Notes: a model not told the origin generated them from the sequence alone. A stretch of 6,705 nucleotides of DNA from Pyrodictiaceae archaeon (GCA_027043685.1 JALUFI010000001.1:1-6705); one strand, 5' to 3'. Shown: positions 1 through 5,470, counted from the first letter of the stretch. Numbers and translations: made by a program.

Positions 1-499
1 CCCTGGGGTCGCGCCTCTCCTCGACCCGGGCGCCGAGGAACCGGAGCCCCTCCGCGAGCCCCTCGGCCACGGGGCCTAGGCCGCTGTACCTGGCGCTGGA
101 GACCGCGTAGCCTATCCTCCCCGCCACGCCCTCCACGAGCCAAGCGCAGCCGTAGAGGGCGAGGAGCCCGGCACCGGGGCCTTCCAGCCTCTTCTCAACC
201 AGGGGGCTTGGCTGGACGTAGACCCTCTCAACCCCCTCCCCCAGCCGCCGCTCAACACTGCCCAGCAGCCTGGCTGGGACAGCAAGCACAGCCACACCCT
301 CCCTGACACCGGTGTAGACATCGACCTCGACCCTGACCAACGCCTCGCCGCCGTGGACGAGGCGGATACCCTCAGCGCGGAGAAGCGAGGCCCTCCGCCT
401 ATCCAGGCAGAGCAGCCTCACCCGGAGCCCCGCCGAGGCAGCCGCAGCGGCCAAGAGGCCGCCAACGGGGCCGCAGCCCACCACGTGCAGCGCCTGCAC
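1..499 (-). CDS. Ketopantoate-reductase-like NAD(P)-binding protein, N-terminal part (C-terminus beyond window edge)
   Basis: Read on the minus strand from a GTG at 499, the frame stays open for 166 codons to the window edge; an in-frame stop at 515-517 limits the start. Residues 4-15 (LHVVGCGPVGGL) form the first strand and glycine loop of a Rossmann NAD(P)-binding fold, followed by an Ala-rich helix and a second strand (RVRLLCLDRR) whose end suggests cofactor contact. Residues 117-160 (YGCAWLVEGVAGRIGY through the FLGARVEE segment) align by eye with the middle of the ApbA/PanE ketopantoate reductase family, which makes pantoate for coenzyme A. Two usually conserved places differ: the Lys after the fourth strand is Pro (VLAVPA, residue 75), and the QNG motif reads QPSP (96-99). 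The catalytic C-terminal domain is not visible. The fold is well supported; the substrate is not. A TATA-like box lies about 35 nt upstream of the start. Confidence 0.68.
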   Translation of the reverse strand, partial: MQALHVVGCGPVGGLLAAAAASAGLRVRLLCLDRRRASLLRAEGIRLVHGGEALVRVEVDVYTGVREGVAVLAVPARLLGSVERRLGEGVERVYVQPSPLVEKRLEGPGAGLLALYGCAWLVEGVAGRIGYAVSSARYSGLGPVAEGLAEGLRFLGARVEERRDPR

Positions 500-530
500 C
501 GCGCACCCCCGGTACTACCATGCCCCCCGG

Positions 531-537
531 CTTTTAG
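531..537 (-). promoter_or_regulatory. TATA-like element for the ketopantoate-reductase-like gene
   Basis: On the minus strand the sequence reads CTAAAAG inside an otherwise very GC-rich stretch. Its centre is about 35 nt upstream of the GTG at 499, so a start site about 26 nt downstream would fall near 508 and give a leader of roughly 9 nt. Position and composition are the only evidence. Confidence 0.4.
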
Positions 538-637
538 CCCGGCAAGGAGCCCTGGAGCTGTACAGTACCCGCTGGGCACTGAATAAGGGGGGCCGCGCCA
601 CCGGGGCCCCGGCGGAGCCGACGGGTGCCGCCGAGCC

Positions 638-1042
638 ATGCTCCAGAGGCTAGGCAGGGTGCTCCACACAACCCACAACGGCTACATAGTAGCAACGCTC
701 GAGACGGGGGAGAAGCTGCCGCCGCTCAACACACCGGTGTACGATGAGAAGACGAACCGTGTAGGCGTGCTGCTGGACATCATAGGGCCCGTGAAGTCCC
801 CGTACGCCGTCATAAAGCCCGACCGCAGGGACATCAAGGTGGAGGAGGGGGCCACGCTCTACTACCGGCCCCCAAGGCCGCCGCGCAGCAGGGGCCAGAG
901 GAGGGGCAGGCAGCGCAGCAAGCCCCAGGCCCGGGCGACGCAGCAGGGGAGGAGGCAGCGGGGCGGCAGGCAGCAGGGCCGCCGGGGAGGCCCCGGGCCC
1001 AGGCGCGGCCCCCGCCGGGGAGGCGGGGGAGGCAAGCGTTGA
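638..1042 (+). CDS. gar1: H/ACA ribonucleoprotein subunit Gar1 with Arg/Gly/Gln-rich C-terminal tail
   Basis: Gar1 is a subunit of the archaeal box H/ACA RNP (with Cbf5, Nop10 and L7Ae), which guides pseudouridylation of rRNA and other RNAs; Gar1 contacts Cbf5 and helps substrate turnover. Residues 1-76 form the usual small beta-barrel. The family signature is clear at 35-61: VYDEKTNRVGVLLDIIG followed by PVKSPYAVIKP. From about residue 77 to the end (134) the protein becomes a low-complexity basic tail: 20 Arg, 15 Gly and 8 Gln in 58 residues, with RGG triplets at 108-110, 116-118 and 127-129. Such a tail is typical of eukaryotic GAR1, whereas archaeal Gar1 is usually little more than the barrel. 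The ATG at 638 has only a weak GGTG about 10 nt upstream. The stop overlaps the tfb start, so the two are probably cotranscribed and may be translationally coupled. Confidence 0.93.
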   Translation: MLQRLGRVLHTTHNGYIVATLETGEKLPPLNTPVYDEKTNRVGVLLDIIGPVKSPYAVIKPDRRDIKVEEGATLYYRPPRPPRSRGQRRGRQRSKPQARATQQGRRQRGGRQQGRRGGPGPRRGPRRGGGGGKR

Positions 1043-1926
1043 GCCTACTAAGATGCCCCAACTGTGGAGCGGATCTACGCCTCTACGCTAGGCGGGACGA
1101 GTCCGGGAACCTCGTGTGCACCAACTGCGGCTACGTGATATCCGAGGCCGACTTTGACGTAGGGCCCGAGTGGAGGAGCTTCACCGAGGAGGACCGTATA
1201 CGGAGGAGCCGTGTAGGAGCACCCCTCACCGAGACCGTGCACGACAAGGGCCTCACCACCTACATCTATGCCCGCGGCCGCGCAGCCGCTGACCCGAGGC
1301 AGAGGAAGCTAGCCATACTCCAGGCCAGGCTCCGCACCCACGGCCACCGGAAGCTCATCAGCCTCCTACAGGAGGTCAACCGGGCCTCTACCAGGCTCCA
1401 CCTGCCCGCACGCGTCCACGAGACAATGGCGAAACTAGTCAAGAAGATATATGATATTGGGCTCATAAAGAAGAACAATGTGAACGAGTACCTAGCCGCC
1501 GCCGCGATAATAGCGTCGAGGATAGAGGGCCACCCGATATCAGCAAGGGACGTAGCCGAGGCACTCAACGTCAACATCCAGGCAGTCTGGAGGGCCTACA
1601 ACAACATAGTGCGCAAGCTCCGCGTAACAGCCGCCACACCCCCCAGGCCGAGCATGTACGTGTCCAAGATAGCCTCCAGGCTCGGCCTGAGCGGCGAGGT
1701 CGAGAGCCTCGCCCTCCGCTTCACAGCCCTCCTAGAGAGAACCAGGCTCTCCCAGGGCAAGCCGCCGGAGCCCCTCGCCGCAGCCGCAGTATACCTGGCC
1801 TCAACCCTCCTCGACAAGAAGAGGAACCAGCTAGAAGTGGCCCGGGCGGTAGGCACCTCGGACGCAACGATAAGGAACAGGTACAGGGACATAGTCGACA
1901 ACTTCTACATAGAGGTGAGGCTCTAG
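1039..1926 (+). CDS. tfb: Transcription initiation factor B (TFB, TFIIB homologue)
   Basis: TFB binds the TBP-TATA-BRE complex and recruits RNA polymerase. The 295-residue protein has the full family layout: an N-terminal zinc ribbon with Cys6, Cys9, Cys27 and Cys30 (CPNC and CTNC); the B-reader/linker region with GPEWR at 42-46 and RVGAPLTETVHDKGL at 58-72; then two cyclin-like repeats at about 100-195 and 203-290. The second repeat has the usual SGEV, AAAAVYLAS and TIRNRY-type helices. The first repeat is more divergent: the segment after the linker (LAILQARLRTHGHRKL, 91-106) lacks the Trp I expect in that helix, so this could be a TFB paralogue rather than the sole housekeeping copy. The start is a TTG overlapping the gar1 stop (TTGA), with a GGGGGAGG tract 5-12 nt upstream as a good ribosome site. 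Linkage to gar1 is, from memory, recurrent in archaea and favours the housekeeping identity. Confidence 0.95.
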   Translation: MSLLRCPNCGADLRLYARRDESGNLVCTNCGYVISEADFDVGPEWRSFTEEDRIRRSRVGAPLTETVHDKGLTTYIYARGRAAADPRQRKLAILQARLRTHGHRKLISLLQEVNRASTRLHLPARVHETMAKLVKKIYDIGLIKKNNVNEYLAAAAIIASRIEGHPISARDVAEALNVNIQAVWRAYNNIVRKLRVTAATPPRPSMYVSKIASRLGLSGEVESLALRFTALLERTRLSQGKPPEPLAAAAVYLASTLLDKKRNQLEVARAVGTSDATIRNRYRDIVDNFYIEVRL

Positions 1927-2242
1927 CCCCCCTCCTTCGGGGGCTCCAGGCGCCCTTGTGCGTTCTTCACGCATCCCCCCGTTCTCTTTCGCCGCGCGCC
2001 GCGCCCGGGGCCTTCCCCGGGCGGGGGTGTTAAGGAAAGGGGTTCTAGCTGAACTGTTGCAGGGTCTCGCTTATCGTCTAGCCTCTATAGCTCGGAGTGG
2101 ACAAAGGATAGGGTTATAGGGGCACCGTATCACTAGCAGTCTTGGTACCGGCTCCCTCCCCGTAACAGAGTCCCCCGGTGCATCGTGTACCCGTGCCGGT
2201 ATGGGTGATGAAGTGGGGACGTATAGGCGCTGAGCGTGAAGG
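1927..2242 (+). other. Gene-free gap between tfb and tfeB, with three hairpins and interleaved complementary segments
   Basis: I see no credible protein gene, and no tRNA or rRNA signature. The first hundred bases contain three hairpins. One overlaps the tfb stop: AGCCCCC at 1925-1931 with GGGGGCT at 1939-1945. The second is TGCGT at 1959-1963 with ACGCA at 1969-1973. The third is perfect: CGCCCGGGG at 2002-2010, a CCTT loop, and CCCCGGGCG at 2015-2023. Further right, GCACCG (2122-2127) complements CGGTGC (2176-2181) and TACCGGC (2146-2152) complements GCCGGTA (2195-2201); these pairs interleave, so both together would make a pseudoknot. The hairpins may assist tfb transcript ending, although no T-run follows them. 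The rest must hold the tfeB promoter. Confidence 0.45.
2221..2227 (+). promoter_or_regulatory. Weak TATA-like element upstream of tfeB
   Basis: The sequence GTATAGG is centred about 28 nt before the in-frame TTG at 2252 and about 19 nt before the GTG at 2243. If it is the TATA box, transcription would begin close to 2250 and favour a nearly leaderless message starting at TTG 2252. The match is weak and a GGTGAGG ribosome-site-like stretch (2241-2247) also precedes that TTG, so the evidence is mixed. Confidence 0.22.
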
Positions 2243-2686
2243 GTGAGGGTCTTGGCCGCAACTATTGAGCCTCCCCTCGGGGGCGAGCAGAGGAGCGACC
2301 TCTCCGAGATAGAGAGGCGGGCGCTCGACATAATCCGCTCCAGGGGCGAGGAGGGAATCTACCAGCACGAGCTATGGAAGAGCCTGGGGCTGGACAGCAG
2401 GGAGGGCTCGAGGCTGGCTCTCAGGCTGCTCAAGAAGGGGCTTATCATCCGCGAGCCCGCGGTGCACAACGGTAGGCGCACCTACAAGCTCTTCATAGCG
2501 CAGCAGAAGAGGGAGAAGGCCCGCCTCAGCGTCAGCATAGGCTCCGCGATAGAGATACCGTGCTTCAGCTGCAAGAACCTGGAGAGGTGCCACCTGGGCG
2601 GCTTCTTCGATCCCACGACCTGCCCGATTCTCCGCAACTGGCTAAACGCGAAGATAAAGATGATAAAACAAGCGATGAGCGACTAG
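2243..2686 (+). CDS. tfeB: Transcription factor TFE-beta (TFIIE-beta / RPC39-like, winged helix plus Fe-S domain)
   Basis: TFE-beta is the partner of TFE-alpha in the archaeal TFIIE-like factor that helps open promoter DNA; it is homologous to eukaryotic RNA polymerase III subunit RPC39. Residues 21-86 form a winged helix (IERRALDIIRSRGEEGIYQ, then the helix around ELWKSLGLDSREGSRLALRL, then a wing ending RRTYKLF). The decisive part is the C-terminus: Cys107, Cys110, Cys116 and Cys127 in the pattern C-x2-C-x5-C-x10-C, with CHLGG and the closing PILRNWL. By my recollection this matches the Fe-S cluster motif at the end of RPC39 (CHEGG, then a C..WL ending). At 147 residues it is compact, as expected for crenarchaeal TFE-beta. 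The start is uncertain: GTG at 2243, or TTG at 2252 with GGTGAGG just upstream. It follows tfb on the same strand and overlaps the convergent trm1 by three bases. Confidence 0.9.
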   Translation: MRVLAATIEPPLGGEQRSDLSEIERRALDIIRSRGEEGIYQHELWKSLGLDSREGSRLALRLLKKGLIIREPAVHNGRRTYKLFIAQQKREKARLSVSIGSAIEIPCFSCKNLERCHLGGFFDPTTCPILRNWLNAKIKMIKQAMSD

Positions 2687-3891
2687 CCGCCTCCCCGGCT
2701 GCTCGGGGAGAGGCTCCTCACCGCCTCCACAACCACGGGGTGGGGCGCATCCGTCCTGACGCCCCGCGGGTCGAACACGGTTGTCGAGGCCCGGTACCCC
2801 ATTCCTCGTAGCCTCTCGGCCAGGAGCCGGGGGCTCGGCATGTTGGTGCGGAGCAGGCTGCTGAGCCGGTCCACCCTGTAGTAGGGCCTGGTTATCGTGC
2901 ACTCCTCGAGGAACGCTGAGAGGAACCTGGCCGCCCTGTCCCCGGCGGCGAGGCTGCTGGATAGGCTCTCGGCCTCCCGCTTCATCTCCTCGACTAGGCT
3001 GGGGTCGCAGAGGGGCCCGGTGTAGAGGGGCCCCACGACTAGGGGCCGGGCGCCGCAGTAGGGGCAGAGGCTGGGCTCCTCACGGGTGAGGGCCGTGTAG
3101 CCGCAGCCTGGGCAGTAGAGGCCGTAGCCCAGGGTCTCTAGGGACTCGTCGGCCCTGCCCGCGCCCTTGACCAGCTCCGCGTAGACCCTTACGTAGTAGT
3201 CGGCGTAGTAGGCTAGGAGTATCCTGGCACCGTACTCGCTGCTGGCGGCGCGGCGTATGATGTAGCCGGCGAGTATCCGGACAGCCTGCTCCTTCTCCCA
3301 CGCTGTCCTCGCTGGGCGTACATCGTACCTCCTCCTCAGCGCGCGGGGATGGCTCCCAGCGAGCGGCGCCGTGTCGGTAGCAGTGGCGGCGACCACGCCT
3401 CGTGGCCCGAGGCTACGTATCGCCTCGTCGAGGAAGGGTGCTGGGCTCCCGAAGGGGTCCAGGTCCACTATGTCGGGCCTCAGTCCCCTCCTCCGCAGCG
3501 AGGCAAGCATCTCGTTCGCATCCATGTTGAGCAGAAGCACCCTGCCCGAGACGCCATTGATCTCCGCGTTCCTCCTAGCGACCTCCACCGCCAAGGGGTC
3601 GATATCGCCCGCGACGACCCAGGCACCGGCCTCCACCGCGTAGCGGACAGCCCTCACACCCGTGCCGGCAAGCGGCTCCGCCACCAAGAGCCTCGAGACG
3701 CCGCGCAGCCTCCCATAAACCCTGGCGAACACAACCGCAATGTCCCGGTTGAACGCCATCCGGGGATTATAGAACACCGGTGCCCACGCGGGCTCATACA
3801 CACCGTCGGGGCGGCGGTACAGCTCCTCCCTGGGCACGAGGACGCGGACACCGCCCTCACGGGCCTCAGCGAAGCCCTCCAGGCCCTGCAA
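2683..3891 (-). CDS. trm1: tRNA (guanine26-N2)-dimethyltransferase Trm1
   Basis: Trm1 uses S-adenosylmethionine to make N2-methyl- and N2,N2-dimethylguanosine at G26 of tRNAs. In numbering from an upstream TTG at 3948, the landmarks are VFYNPRMAFNRDIAV (58-72), the SAM loop AEPLAGTGVRAVRY (90-103), the acidic end GDIDP (114-118), the catalytic motif VDLDPFGSPAPFLD (161-174), ATATDTAPLAGSHPRALRRRY (188-208), a zinc site CPGC/CPYC (Cys279, 282, 295, 298), and the C-terminal winged-helix-like domain ending PHPVVVEAV. I prefer the TTG at 3891 (residue 20 of that longer frame, giving 402 aa). It has GGAGGG 10 nt upstream and begins near where family members begin, while the first 19 residues lack similarity and the TTG at 3948 has no ribosome site. 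The gene lies downstream of the methionine synthase on the same strand. Its stop shares a CTAG with the tfeB stop. Confidence 0.94.
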   Translation of the reverse strand: MQGLEGFAEAREGGVRVLVPREELYRRPDGVYEPAWAPVFYNPRMAFNRDIAVVFARVYGRLRGVSRLLVAEPLAGTGVRAVRYAVEAGAWVVAGDIDPLAVEVARRNAEINGVSGRVLLLNMDANEMLASLRRRGLRPDIVDLDPFGSPAPFLDEAIRSLGPRGVVAATATDTAPLAGSHPRALRRRYDVRPARTAWEKEQAVRILAGYIIRRAASSEYGARILLAYYADYYVRVYAELVKGAGRADESLETLGYGLYCPGCGYTALTREEPSLCPYCGARPLVVGPLYTGPLCDPSLVEEMKREAESLSSSLAAGDRAARFLSAFLEECTITRPYYRVDRLSSLLRTNMPSPRLLAERLRGMGYRASTTVFDPRGVRTDAPHPVVVEAVRSLSPSSRGGG

Positions 3892-3966
3892 CCCCGTGGA
3901 ACCCTCCAGGCCAAGGGAAAAGGGAGGAGAGGCAATGAACAGAGACAAGCGGCTGAGTATCCGCGG

Positions 3967-4008
3967 CCCCGCGGGGGAGGCGGGAGGGAAAGGGGAAGGG
4001 GAGGAGGC
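3967..4008. other. G-rich (+) / C-rich (-) tract between metE-like gene and trm1, G-quadruplex-type
   Basis: The + strand carries five runs of three or more G (3973-3977, 3982-3984, 3986-3988, 3992-3995, 3998-4001) separated by one to four bases, which fits the standard intramolecular G-quadruplex pattern. The palindrome CCCCGCGGGG (3967-3976) sits at its left edge. The transcribed RNA from the minus strand would be a pyrimidine tract directly after the methionine synthase stop, with short T runs. This could be a termination region or simply composition; the sequence alone does not decide. Confidence 0.5.
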
Positions 4009-5022
4009 TTACTCGTAGCCTAGCTCCCTACGGACCCTCCTTGCGGCCTCGACCATGTTGCGGAGCTTCTGCCTCGCAATCTCCCTTGGCAGCCTCTTCA
4101 GGCCACAGTCGGGGTCGACGTATATCTTCTCCGGCGGGATGATGTCCATGTCTATGAGCCTCTTTATGTCAGCAACTATCTCCTCCACGGGCTCCACACG
4201 GGTGCTATGCACGTCTATCACACCGTAGCCCAGCTCCTTGTCGAACCCGTACTCCTTGAGGTACGGCAGGAGCCGGAAGTTGCTGTTCTTGAACTCGAGG
4301 TCGAGCTGGTCCACAGGGAACTCAAGCGCATAGGGGAGTATCTTCTCGATACGGCCGAAGCATATGTGCACAATCTTCTTCGCGTCAACACCCTTAAACA
4401 TAATCTCGAGGGCCTCCTTGAGGAGCTCGGCCTCCTCCCTGTAGGGCCTCGTGGAGAGCGCGGGCTCATCCACCTGTATGAACCGGGCGCCGCGGCGCGC
4501 GAACTCCTCTATCTCGCGGCGCAGCACCCTCGCCATCTCCAGCACGGCCTCGCGGCGATCGCCGTAGACGAGGTCGAAGCTCCAGTCAATCATCGTGTAG
4601 GGCCCGGTGATTATTGCCTTCACTGGCCTGCCCTGCGACACGCTGCTAGCATACTCCCAGTCCATCACAGCCATGGGGCCACGGTACCCAAGCCTAGAGG
4701 CGATTATCGGCTTACGGAAGTACACATTATCGAATATCCTCACCCAGTCGCCCTCACGGTACCCATCCATACGCTCAGCGAAGTAGACAACCATATCCTC
4801 CCGGGCCTGCTCCCCGTCACTGAGAACATCGACGCCGGCCCACAAGTAGTCCTCAATAACAGCCTTTATCGCGGGCTTCACCAGCTCGTGGAACTCCTCC
4901 TCGCTTATCTCGCCACGCTTCCTCCTACGAATAGCCTCAGCAGCCTCCGGCATCAACGGATAACTGCCAACCACGGTAGTCACGAGCACCTTGGGAAGCT
5001 CATAGCCAGCCAAAGCAGCCAC
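4009..5022 (-). CDS. Cobalamin-independent methionine synthase catalytic-domain protein (core MetE type)
   Basis: The protein corresponds to the catalytic C-terminal half of MetE, which transfers a methyl group to homocysteine at a zinc site. At 337 residues it has no MetE N-terminal domain. The zinc ligands are all present: His219 and Cys221 (VHICFG), Glu243 (DLEFKN) and Cys306 (DPDCGL). The 22-residue spacing from Cys221 to Glu243 equals that of the E. coli ligands as I recall them. Other family segments are VGSYP (18-22), LSDGEQ (67-72), ITGPYTM (138-144), QVDEPAL (183-189) and VDVHSTR-type VIDVHSTR (268-275). Archaeal stand-alone forms are thought to take methyl groups from donors other than methyl-tetrahydrofolate, often corrinoid-bound; I cannot tell the donor here. 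The start is a GTG at 5022; a TTG at 5013 is an alternative. An inverted repeat and a TATA-like site precede it. No separate MetE N-terminal-domain gene is in the window. Confidence 0.9.
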   Translation of the reverse strand: MAALAGYELPKVLVTTVVGSYPLMPEAAEAIRRRKRGEISEEEFHELVKPAIKAVIEDYLWAGVDVLSDGEQAREDMVVYFAERMDGYREGDWVRIFDNVYFRKPIIASRLGYRGPMAVMDWEYASSVSQGRPVKAIITGPYTMIDWSFDLVYGDRREAVLEMARVLRREIEEFARRGARFIQVDEPALSTRPYREEAELLKEALEIMFKGVDAKKIVHICFGRIEKILPYALEFPVDQLDLEFKNSNFRLLPYLKEYGFDKELGYGVIDVHSTRVEPVEEIVADIKRLIDMDIIPPEKIYVDPDCGLKRLPREIARQKLRNMVEAARRVRRELGYE

Positions 5023-5040
5023 CCTTTACACGCCCAGGAA

Positions 5041-5056
5041 GCTCTCCCCAGAGAGC
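5041..5056. repeat. Inverted repeat upstream of the methionine synthase gene
   Basis: GCTCTC at 5041-5046 and GAGAGC at 5051-5056 form a perfect six-base dyad around a four-base loop, 19-34 nt before the GTG at 5022. With the TATA-like CCTTATCA at 5080-5087 (minus strand), the predicted transcript start is near 5058, which would place this hairpin at the very 5' end of the leader; as DNA it could also be an operator. No known riboswitch was recognised. Confidence 0.35.
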
Positions 5057-5333
5057 CACGGCGCAGCCAGACCCATCGCTGATAAGGCTACTGCCACACA
5101 ACCCCTAGCCCACCCGAGGCACAAGAACCAAGCCCTCGCCAAGGGGGATGAGCGGGGCCTTAAACACGGAGCCCCGAGAAAGAGGGGCCGTGAAGAGGGA
5201 CGCCCTTAGCGCGACCCCTCCCCAAAACCCCACGACATGTCAATGAGGACAACAAGGAGACATGAACCGCGAGGAGACGGTCTGGCCTCTGTCGCGGGTT
5301 GGGAGATGGAGGATAGGCGAGGAGGAACGGGCT
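5057..5333. other. Intergenic stretch without a supported gene
   Basis: This stretch lies between the methionine synthase promoter region and the tRNA 3' end. The only small frame starting with ATG (5148-5246, +, 32 codons) lacks family features, and its purine tract sits too close to the start. GGGGCC occurs at 5154-5159 and 5184-5189 around GCCCC (5171-5175), so the middle block could pair with either copy. The minus strand has three GGGG runs (complement of 5215-5218, 5220-5223, 5228-5231). Downstream of the tRNA (toward lower coordinates) the minus strand is pyrimidine-rich, which may serve as its end region. I see no RNA gene here. Confidence 0.5.
5080..5087 (-). promoter_or_regulatory. 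Candidate TATA-like element for the methionine synthase gene
   Basis: On the minus strand this reads CCTTATCA, centred about 61 nt before the GTG start, predicting a leader of about 36 nt. A rival candidate, TTTAAG at 5160-5165 on the same strand, would give a leader above 100 nt. Neither is a strong consensus. Confidence 0.25.
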
Positions 5334-5447
5334 TGGTGGGCCCGCCGGGATTTGAACCCGGGACCACGGGGTCCCGAGTCGGGCACGCCCCGCGCCTACC
5401 CGCGGGAGACGTGTACCCCGCATCCTACCAAGCTAGACGACGGGCCC
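5334..5447 (-). tRNA. tRNA-Pro (anticodon CGG) with a 37-nt intron at position 32/33 and encoded CCA
   Basis: Read on the minus strand, all arms fold: acceptor GGGCCCG/CGGGCCC, D arm GTCT/GGAT with loop AGCTTGGTA, anticodon stem CGGGG/CCCCG, a five-base variable loop TGGTC, T arm CCGGG/CCCGG with loop TTCAAAT, discriminator A, and CCA encoded at 5334-5336. Removing 37 bases leaves a 74-nt body plus CCA and an anticodon loop T-T-CGG-G-A, with U33 and G37 as expected for proline. The anticodon (5374-5376) lies wholly in the 3' exon. G26 is present, the target of Trm1 encoded nearby. The gene lies downstream of rpl38e on the same strand with its own TATA-like box. It reads CCG codons in the mature tRNA set. 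Confidence 0.93.
5378..5414 (-). other. tRNA-Pro intron, non-canonical position 32/33, relaxed bulge-helix-bulge
   Basis: The intron runs from the base after T32 to the base before T33. The junctions fit the archaeal splicing endonuclease site: exon CGGG (27-30) pairs with intron CCCG (5380-5383) as a four-base central helix. It is flanked by three-base bulges GT|A and AC|T, each cut after its second base. The intron interior then folds with CACG/CGTG and CCCGCG/CGCGGG around a GGTAGG loop. An outer exon-exon helix is not formed beyond about one or two pairs, so the motif is the relaxed type. Placing the intron one base earlier (31/32) also gives a plausible loop but breaks the central helix. 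Confidence 0.75.
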
Positions 5448-5470
5448 ACCCAGGGAACCCAGCCAAGCCC

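Noticed and set aside
353..678. Short frames on both strands between the ketopantoate-reductase-like gene and gar1.
   Set aside because: They overlap the Rossmann-fold gene or the gar1 N-terminus in other frames and have low-complexity Pro/Arg/Gly translations.
2205..2233. Possible box C/D guide RNA: GTGATGA at 2205-2211 and CTGA at 2230-2233.
   Set aside because: The 18-nt spacing is long, no good C'/D pair follows, and the flanks do not form a terminal stem.
2071..2368. Minus-strand open frames across the tfb-tfeB gap.
   Set aside because: They overlap each other and the winged-helix part of tfeB, and show no domain or ribosome site.
3349..4023. Long + strand open frame of 224 codons.
   Set aside because: It is antisense to trm1, has no recognisable domain, and is expected in GC-rich DNA opposite a real gene.
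4207..5082. Long + strand open frame of 291 codons.
   Set aside because: It is antisense to the methionine synthase, whose zinc ligands and motifs are complete; the + translation is Leu/Val/His-rich without a family match.
5148..5246. 32-codon + strand frame starting with ATG after a G-rich tract.
   Set aside because: Too short, no family, and the purine tract is too close to the ATG to be a useful ribosome site.
5334..5447. tRNA-Pro as an integration site for a mobile element.
   Set aside because: No second copy of the tRNA 3' end, no integrase gene, and rpl38e separates it from the compositionally distinct region.
5445..5470. Four C runs upstream of tRNA-Pro, a G-quadruplex-type pattern on the minus strand.
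   Set aside because: One run is the tRNA acceptor itself and the loops are long (6-7 bases), so it is likely composition.
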